Origin: Chiridota heheva
Lineage: Eukaryota > Echinodermata > Holothuroidea > Apodida > Chiridotidae
Direction of reading: 5' to 3'
Assembly (NCBI GenBank): GCA_020152595.1
Contig: JAIGNY010000132.1
Coordinates: 62,001 to 126,000 of the forward strand
DNA: 64,000 bases
Below are positions 56,400 through 64,000 of the stretch, one piece after another (position 1 is the first letter of the stretch; the number at the start of each line of letters is the position of its first letter). The position numbers were made by a program, and so were the translations under genes. The notes beneath the pieces are model-generated. The model had not been told where the DNA came from. It did no database searches and saw nothing but the letters and a program-made list of their open reading frames with translations.

Positions 56400-59300
56400 T
56401 CTCTCATTTTCTTGATGTTTTTCCGAAAAATGAAAGTCTAGTACCCCCTCCCAACACACCCCTCCCGCGCTCAGTGAATTTCTTCAACATTTTTACACTT
56501 CACAAAATGCTAGATGTCTATTCCCTCTCCCGTATGTCTTTTGATATGGTTTTACCTATGTTTACATATAAGTGTCAATCAAACATGATATCTATCAACA
56601 ACCAACTCCATGGGCTATAAGTTTGTAGAAACCCGGCGCCAGATTCTAAAATGGCCTTCCCTGGTTATAAATCACCCAGAAGTAACAAGAAAGGAGAAGG
56701 CAAAAGGGGGGGAAACAAAATTAAATTTTGACAACAACAAGAAAGGAGAAGGCAAAAGGGGGGGGAAAGGGGAGGGGTAGCGGGTTTATGACGTTCAGCT
56801 TAAAGAAGATTTTAGAATATCAGATTATTGAAATTGGGGTGGGGCATACTTTTTTATATATGCAGGGTAGGGACGGGAAAATGGTAGGGGCGGGAGAAGG
56901 GTAGGACGGGAGAAGGATAGGGGCGGGAGAAGGATAGGGGCGGGAGAAGGGTGGGGCAGGAGAAGGGTGGGGGCAGAGAGAGGTGGGAGAAGGGGTGGGA
57001 GAAGGGTGGGGCGGGAGAAGGGTGGGAGAAGGGTGGGGCGGGAGAAGGGTGGGAGGTGTGGGAGAGAAGGGTGGGGCGGGAGAAGGATAAGGGCGGAAGC
57101 AAAGTGAGGGTGGGAGAAGGATGGGGTGGGAGAAGGGTGGGGCGGGAGAAGGGTGGGGGCAGGAGGAGGGTGTGGGCAGGAAAAGGGTGGGGCGGGAGTA
57201 GGGTAGGAGCGGGGAGAGGGGGAGGGGAGGGGGAGAAGGGGAGGGCGGGAGAAGGGGAGGGCAGGAGAAGGGGCAGGAGAAGGGTGAGGGGAGAAGGGAG
57301 GGGCGGGAGAAGGGGAGGCGGGAGAAGGGAAGGGCGGGAGAAGGGGAGGAGAAGGGAAGGGGCGGGAGAAGGGGAAGGGCGGGAGAAGGGGAGGACTGGA
57401 GAAGGGGAGGGCTGGAGAAGGGGAGGGAGAAAGTGAAGGGGCAGGGGAGGGAGAAGGGGAGGGGAGGGAAAAGGGGAGGGGAGGGAAAAGGGGAAGGGCG
57501 GAAGCAAGGAGGGGAGGTTGCATTTTTCATGTGAGATTTTCGCTTTTGCATGTTTGCATGCATGAAAAGACCTTTTGGAATATCAGATTATTGGAGTGGG
57601 GAGCGCATTTCTTTGTTTATACATAATTTGGTCTTCTCCCTCCCCATTTTCTAGATTTGTTCAAATCCCTGAAAAGTGCGCCTGTTAACCTCTTCGTCAT
57701 TTATACATTTCACGAAATGTATAGCTTTGAATTGATATCTTTCAATTTTCCCGTGTTCTTCCTAATTGGAAAGTGTCTTTTGTTTTGGTTTTAGTTAAAT
57801 CTTAACATAATCTTTCAACAAACCGCGCGCCCTTGATAATAAGTATGTCACCACCTGGGCAAGGTCATAAATCACTCAGTGAGAACTGGGTTTTATAATG
57901 TTTACATCAACGTGCTAAACTTAAAATATGATATCTTTGAACAAGCGCCGTTGATCAATATTTATTAGGGTACTGGGGCCAGTTCCCAAGGAGACTAGGT
58001 TTTGTTTAAAAAAAATCATTTTATTTTCCAAAATTACAAAAAAGCTGTGGGTGCAGAGTTTGCAGGAATTAAGAAAGTTGCCATCTGAGTTTATTTCCAT
58101 CCAACCTTTCTATGGTACATACCAGTTTGCCGTATTACTTCATAATCTTTATTTTTTTATCAACAAATTTTGTTACCAAATGAAACAAAGCTTGGGAGAG
58201 CTTTTTTCACAAGGATCTACCTTTTTAAGTGTAGGGGTATTTTATCTTACATGCCGGGACAGCAGGAATCTTGTTACGTTTGAACCATTAACCATTAGCA
58301 ATTTCACGATCGATATTACTGATATCTATCACTATTTTTGAAGGAACATTCCATTTAAGTACATGTATATTGGATTAAACTCGGAATAAAATCGGAAAAA
58401 TTTGAGTAAGTTGATTACTTCTTTTTTAGTCACTTTTGTTTCATTCTGTTGAGTAAAATTTCAGTGCACAAATAAGTATAAAATGAACCAAAGTGTAAAA
58501 TTCACGATTTTGACTTAAAAATTGAACATTTAAAATGAAAAAGTTTAAAATTCCTGATTTTGACTAAATTGAACACGTATGCTTGGCTCGACGCAAGTTT
58601 TAACTGAGACAGTACTGTATCAGGAGTCAATTGATCACTTGAATCGCGATATTATTTGTAACTTGTTTTAAACATCTTATTTTTGGCGGAGCACATTACG
58701 AGCAATAACAGGTTCTTTTTTATTCTAATACTTGACCTTTACAATCCCATCCCGTTGCCGAAATAAGATTAATGTAACGGTGTATCATTCTTTTGTTCAG
58801 TTGGAGCATGGAACTATTATCAGCTTCATGTTTGGAGGTACTTTCCAACAAGATTACCAGCAATATTCCGCGCAATATCGCGAGATATTGTTCCTATCAT
58901 TATGCAGGAATGTGTGTGTTGGTACAATGGATTCACTAAACCATGTTTTATGAGTGCGTTTAATCCGTCATGAATAGAAAAAAATCCTGCCGTTTTGCGG
59001 GATTTGGCAGCATGCCGTGTACCGAAAGTTGGCTCGCCTCCCTTAACTAATGCAACTATTATGGGTCCCGTTACGTATTTACAGTTACGTGTTTACCTCG
59101 TACACTGTTACAGCCTTAGAATTTCAACATGAGCGTATAACACAGCCTACTGACTATTAATTCTTGTTTCTCTTACAAAACGTATTATGACAAAAAAGGT
59201 GTAGGCCTATATTAAGTCCAATGTGAAGCAGGGAATTTGCATTTTTATTGATGAGAATGTTGGAACAGTGAAACTTGATCCAGAAGAGTGTTTTTTCAGA

Positions 59301-60450
59301 AAGTACTGTTCCACGGAACAGTAGTGAAATTTTTAAAATTTGACCGCTCATTACATTGCTTCCAATATTTTAGCCTAGGATTTTGTATTTCTGTATGATT
59401 GTGAAAATGTTCATTTGAAGCACCGCATCACAAAACTATTTCAATATCGTAAACAAATCTTGAACTTTAGATTGAACTCTTTTATTAAACACATACCGCA
59501 AATTGCACAAAACAAAACGGCAAAGTTCTAAAGGGACCATAATTTTATCAACCTCATACCCCACCAATGACAGTTTTATTACCCAATATGACGCCAATTC
59601 CACCCGGGCTTAGGCCTAGCCTGTTGAGCTAATTAAAATTGATATCTTGAAAAGGATATAATAGCAAAATTGGTAAATGCTCATTCCCCCTCCTTACTTT
59701 ATGAAATTTGCCCACAAAATTGAAAAATTACAACAGCAAGAAGAGGAGTGTGTGTGTGAGCAGGGGCAGAGAAGAGAGAGGAAGGGGGAGGGGGTGAGAT
59801 TGCTATATGATATGATTCCCTATATTATGTGCTTGAAAGGACATTTTAGATATCACATTATGTATATATTATGATATGTATTATTTGGTCATGGTTTACC
59901 CCACCCCCTAAATTGCTTTACTCCACCCCCTACAAAAACGACAGCAACAATGTGCGGAAAAAGGGATAGTTTTCAGGCGAGATCTCCTCTTTTGCATGTT
60001 TGAAGAGACATAAGAATATCAGACTATTGAATTTGTGATGGGGAAATACTGTAATTTATGACAGCATAAATCAGTTGATGGTCCTTTCCCCTCCCCATTT
60101 TCTGGATTTGTTTGCCGCAAATGATTTCTATCAATATACCCAACATACTATCATTTCTTCTAAAAGAGACAGCTCCTAGATAACCAGTGCAGCATCCATC
60201 TCCCATGTGGTCAGTAAACTTCTTCTCCATTTGTACATTTCACAAAACATGAAATGAAACGCTAGGTGTCTCTGTCCTTCGTTGCAATCTCTCTTTCTTT
60301 TTTAAATGGTTTTGTGTAATTGATTCAAGTTTACATAAACTTTCAAGAACCGTGCAGCCTTCGGTAATAAGTAGACCAACACGTGGGGCAGGTCATAAAT
60401 CATTGAAGTAGAATTGAGTATGGATGTTATTGCTGTAGACCTTCAAACGA
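56400..60450. repeat. Three diverged copies of a local repeat family
   Basis: Related blocks lie at about 56430-56700, 57540-57930 and 59970-60450. They share a CCCCATTTTCT(A/G)GATTTG segment (second and third), ACATTTCAC(A/G)AAA-like words, TTTACATA..(A/T)TTC-like words and GGTCATAAATCA. The first and second are separated by the purine-rich array. No coding capacity is visible. Confidence 0.55.
56870..57500. repeat. Purine-rich G-run minisatellite
   Basis: About 630 bp on the plus strand are almost only G and A, built from GGGAGAAGGG-type units of ~13-18 bp with interspersed GGGGCGGGAG. It has dozens of G3-G4 runs (G-quadruplex potential), and the purine/pyrimidine strand bias could also form a triplex. 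The Pro/Ser-rich frames read from it on the minus strand and the Gly/Arg/Glu-rich frame on the plus strand are artefacts. Confidence 0.93.
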
Positions 60451-62496
60451 CAAAATGCAAATGGCAAGTTTTAATCGTCACATGTCTTGACGTTGACTGT
60501 GGACGGAAGGTGAGGGGAGGGGGGGGGGGGGAGGATTAATTAAAGGGATTTTTACAACGACACCAATTTACGAAGATTGTGCCGAAAGGCGTCAAACTAG
60601 AGGTTTGTTGACAACACTAAATCCTTTAACAATAAATTTCACAACACTATTTTGGTTCACAAGACCACTATTTGGATTTATGAGACCACTATTAGTGGAC
60701 AAGACCACACTCAGTTAAGCCCTGGGGGAGGAATTAGCTGGAATTATTTGATTGGTTCCAAGTTGGGATGCTTCTATATAATACTTACGGATGCTGTAGA
60801 TAATGGTTCATTTCCAAACGCAGAAGAAAAATGTTTAACTAGGCTAGGATTATAAAGGAGATGCAATGTATTTCGCGTTGATACTGTTCATTACTCATGT
60901 CAGGTATATACACAGGCGGTCGCGAACTGCTTGATATTTACTGTTTTAAATAATTGAATGCCATATTTTTATAGGTGCCTCCCGTGGACTCGCACATACA
61001 ATAGTAATTCAAAATAAATCTTTTCGTTTTGATGTAAAATAGATAATATAATTTCCCATGATATGATATCGTCGAATTGCCCATTCTCCTCGTGTAAGTT
61101 CGGTTATTGACTCGGACAAATTTGCAACTTCTCTATTAACTCACAGATAATATACGAAAAAGACTTATTCTTTTGTTACATTCATTATTATTCAGATGTC
61201 ACCGACTCTCTATAGTCCTTTTACTGCAGATTTCCTTTTAACTTTGGCATGTTTGCAAACATGCTTTCCTACCATGGGATATGCTCAAATTGACCGTCAC
61301 CTTCGTCTTCTCGTTTTAAATTAGAAAATCACCCAAAAAAGTTGAGCACCCAATTGACTCATATAGTTTTCCAAAAAAGATCATCACTTTTGTTATAAAG
61401 AACTTTTTGATTCATTGAATGTTTTCCACACATCTGCACATTTTGTATTGATGATATGCCATTAAAACTTTTTAAAGGGTCAAGTAAAGTTTTTATTAAC
61501 AATACGGCACCATTTCATTTATGAATATGCTGGTGGATATGGGAGTCGCTTGTTCTTCCATCGAACAGTCCCTATAACCTATATATTGACCATTTTTCAA
61601 ATTTGGTTTCAATAAATCAAGCAGTAGCATAGCGAGACTTTTTATTGCAGGAGACAGTGTAGTGTCGTTTTGATTAAAATTAAGATCTTTGTTGTTTATA
61701 CCCTTTTTTGCTTTAAAAAAAAAAAAGGGTTAAATTCGAACACTTCGTCTTTTCGAGAAAAGTCTAGGACCTCTGACTCTTCATTTTTTAATTTTTTTAA
61801 TGCTGGCTATGCCACTGGGGGTTAGGGGGGGGGGGGAACAAATGTTCAACGATATTTTCCAGCACTAAGATTTAAATCATTGATATCAGAGTTTTCGACA
61901 GAGATTGTGTTTCATAAGTAAGCTACAGGGGTATGAAGATGAGGTGGGACAAAATAATGAAAACTTGCTGAGAGAATGATTTATGCCTACTTAAATTTTC
62001 GGATCTACATTTTGTTTCTGCATCGAGCGAACGAACCCCCTTTTATTGAGAAAAGTGCCCTTTGGAAATCTAAATATATAATAAGCACCCGGAATTTCAT
62101 GTTTTGCCCATTTATACGAACTCCCCCCACTCCAACCCCCCACCTACCCACCCCCCAACCCCACCTCCCATCCTCTTTAAATTGTGGGCCCCTTTTGTTC
62201 AGACAGTACCCTTTTGAAATCTGAAAATGATAATAATAATTAATAATAACCTAAAATTTCAAGATTTTTTGCCTTTTTCTTCAAAATACGAACCCCATCC
62301 CCCTCTTGTTGTATAAAGTCAAGATGGATTTTACATCCTTGCAACAAGACATTATTTATCTACGGCATATTTTCCTGATATTGCCAATAAAATAGCCATT
62401 CTGAGCAAATTATTAATTATCGCAATTAATGAATCACAATAAATCATTAAATAAATCATTTAATTTTAGCATTCAATAAGATACCCACTGTAATAA

Positions 62497-62522
62497 ATTG
62501 TATTGTATTGTATTGTATTGTA
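62497..62522. repeat. (TATTG)n microsatellite
   Basis: Five consecutive TATTG units. Confidence 0.9.
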
Positions 62523-63103
62523 TTATTAATAGCATTCAATCATTATAACATTATAACAAAATATAACTAAATTTTCTTTTTTTATTTCTTTGAAGTCCTC
62601 TTTTATATGATGGACTTACTCGTACTCCACTCCTGAACTAATCCTTCGAAATCGCCCATCATGACCTAGTAATTTTATGCATCAGTTATTACAGTCTTTC
62701 ATTATCTCCACATGATCAATAAATTTTTCTGTTTCATAACCTTATTATAAATTTTAATCAATAGTGTCCTTATTGTATTTTCTGCTCCACTTTGCCCTGA
62801 ATTCCTCTGCCACTGCTGCATGTGACCAGGAAATTTGGCTATGAATTAAAACCACAACATTTTTGTAGTGTTTCTATATCAAGATTGACTGTCAATGAAT
62901 TATCCAAATCTACTGAAAGACAAACCAAAATAGCCTGTAAACAAACCATTGGAGTATATGAACAGGGAAAGTTAACAATAATTGAATCATCAAAAATTTA
63001 TAAGCATGTTCTTCTCTTTCTTGACTGCTCAATTGTTCAGAAGTGGACTGCCTGTAGAACTGTACATATCAGTGGTGAGACAAATATGTACTTCCTTTAC
63101 AAA

Positions 63104-63129
63104 AAAGGTTTGCTGATAAGCAAACCTTT
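63104..63129. repeat. Perfect 11-bp hairpin
   Basis: AAAGGTTTGCT and AGCAAACCTTT flank a GATA loop. No surrounding gene explains it. Confidence 0.8.
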
Positions 63130-63326
63130 GCTGTCATGAACACATCAGTCAAATATGAAATTATACCCAGTGGGGTGATAAATACACTTACATGTTCCAT
63201 GAGGTTTACTAGTCATAGGGTAATCATCATCTTAAGGACACTTCATAAGGTCACTTACATCTTTTGTTAAGGTTTTTCACAGGGGTGATTTTCATAAGGA
63301 TTGGCTGTACAGCACATAAAAAAAAA

Positions 63327-63373
63327 ACAGGGGTGATTTTTGCGAAAGATTTTTACCGATTTTTCACCCCTGT
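63327..63373. repeat. Inverted repeat ACAGGGGTGA
   Basis: ACAGGGGTGA (63327-63336) is inverted at 63364-63373, and a direct copy of the first arm is at 63279-63288. This may be the end of a small transposable element. Confidence 0.6.
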
Positions 63374-63515
63374 AACAAAAAAGTCACTGCAGTAACTCTG
63401 TTCATAGTGTAAGGGGAATGAAGAAAGACGTTAGCCAAGACTACGGAGAAGAGAAGGTACTCAGTTTACTGAGAGACGTCATCTATGCAACGCTGGGAAG
63501 CTATGCTGATCGATT

Positions 63516-63639
63516 GACTGCTATGGTACCACTGCATTGGTTGGGGTGGGTACTTTACCCTCGCATGTAAACATTCAAAAAAGAGAAAAATAATAAAAGG
63601 ACATTAAAAAAGAGTTCGAGGCTACCGTAGAAGTTCGAC
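63516..63639. repeat. Right inverted repeat of the Polinton region
   Basis: Reverse-complement partner of 40823-40959. On this side it runs on, after about 15 bp, into the histone-like promoter module at 63655. On the left the matching module is displaced by 1.86 kb containing cassettes 2 and 3. Confidence 0.7.
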
Positions 63640-63654
63640 CTAACTCATCATACC

Positions 63655-63803
63655 TTTCTTTTTTCAAAAGAGCGCCACTAACTCGAATGGTATCATACCT
63701 TTCTGACTTCTGATTGGTCGAAGAGATCTAAGCAAAAAGCATAAATAAAGCAAACTTGATCCATTCTTTTCATTCTTATTCAGAACTTTAGAGCGAACAC
63801 ATC
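63655..63803 (+). promoter_or_regulatory. Histone-like promoter module, cassette 4
   Basis: CTGATTGGTC (inverted CCAAT, about 63710-63719), GCATAAATAAAGC (TATA, 63739-63751) and CCATTCTTTTCATTC (63761-63775) are followed by GAGCGAACACATC and the ATG at 63804. Over ~150 bp it matches the cassette-1 module (38806-38965) on the opposite strand, including the leader. Confidence 0.7.
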
Positions 63804-64000
63804 ATGCCTCCATACTTGCCTGTATCCCCAATATCCACGGTTGCTTTTCCTAACGGGTGTACAAGGAGAATGTTAATACAGGAGGGAAATCCCATCAGAG
63901 CTTACTACCTGTTCGGTTTGGCACACAAATTCGACAACAGAGTACAAAAAACATCTGCCGTCAGAACACTGCCGAGATACCAGAATCAAAGACCAGACTA
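63804..64000 (+). CDS. Cassette 4: partial protein of unknown function
   Basis: The ATG lies directly after the shared leader and the frame stays open to the window end (65 complete codons). It begins MPPYLPVSPISTVAFPNGCT and continues ending KFDNRVQKTSAVRTLPRYQ. No domain recognised. The ATGCCTCC start resembles histone H2B genes, but the similarity stops there. It is unrelated to cassettes 1 and 2 beyond the leader, so the same promoter drives different proteins. Confidence 0.55.
   Translation, partial: MPPYLPVSPISTVAFPNGCTRRMLIQEGNPIRAYYLFGLAHKFDNRVQKTSAVRTLPRYQNQRPD

Larger units (their letters stand above)
57501..63515. other. Non-coding DNA between polymerase and right inverted repeat
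   Basis: About 6 kb of AT-rich sequence without a recognisable gene. Open frames at 58051-58341, 60652-60855 and 62822-63139 match no family known to me. Polintons normally have their right end soon after the polymerase, so this looks like later insertion or unrelated DNA. Small features: a (TATTG)n microsatellite near 62500, a perfect hairpin at 63104-63129 and an ACAGGGGTGA inverted repeat at 63327-63373. Confidence 0.5.

Noticed and set aside
56820-57563. Overlapping Pro/Ser-rich frames of up to 247 codons and a Gly/Arg/Glu-rich frame on the other strand
   Set aside because: All come from the purine-rich minisatellite; several frames are open at once.

Overview
This window is animal (metazoan) nuclear DNA, most likely from a marine invertebrate; I cannot fix the phylum. 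The evidence is a multi-exon host gene with GT-AG introns, several LINE families, a Polinton/Maverick element, and histone-type mRNA 3' ends with a U7-type downstream element. About half the window is mobile or repetitive DNA and there is no prokaryotic gene organisation.

Host gene (minus strand, 18.3-36.4 kb). Six intact exons encode the middle of an M1 zinc metallopeptidase of the aminopeptidase B (RNPEP) type. They carry the GGMEN motif, HEITH zinc site, distal zinc-binding Glu, catalytic Tyr and the start of the leukotriene-A4-hydrolase-like C-terminal domain. The N-terminal exons (to the right) and last exons (to the left) were not found. Introns hold a LINE copy, two copies of a 24-bp minisatellite-bearing repeat, a 4.9-kb non-coding element and a piggyBac-type MITE.

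Left part (1-18 kb). A 7.75-kb non-coding element (979-8728) is homologous to 24250-29137. Both copies start with a ~270-bp fold-back hairpin, share a ~155-bp tandem repeat, and end with inverted termini. A decayed I-clade-like LINE lies at 12.6-17.5 kb, with related 3' pieces at 18.7-20.4 and 54.9-55.3 kb.

Right part (38-64 kb). A degenerate Polinton (virus-like transposon) carries, on the minus strand, an integrase with chromodomain, penton-like minor capsid protein, a small basic virion-type protein, double-jelly-roll major capsid protein, adenain-type cysteine protease, two PC4-like genes and accessory ORFs. A protein-primed DNA polymerase B runs on the plus strand. Almost every gene has stops, frameshifts or lost catalytic residues, and two LINEs have inserted. 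I see no packaging ATPase. A ~130-bp inverted repeat lies at 40823-40959 and 63516-63639.

Most unusual are the short gene cassettes outside those inverted repeats (38.4-40.6 kb on the minus strand; 63.65 kb to the window end on the plus strand). Three have a histone-type 3' end (6-bp stem, 4-nt loop, AAGAAAGAG-like downstream element) a constant 31-33 nt after the stop codon. Two or three share a promoter with inverted CCAAT box, TATA box and CATTC cap-like motif. Yet the encoded proteins are not histones. A near-perfect 416-bp palindrome sits in the leader of one cassette.
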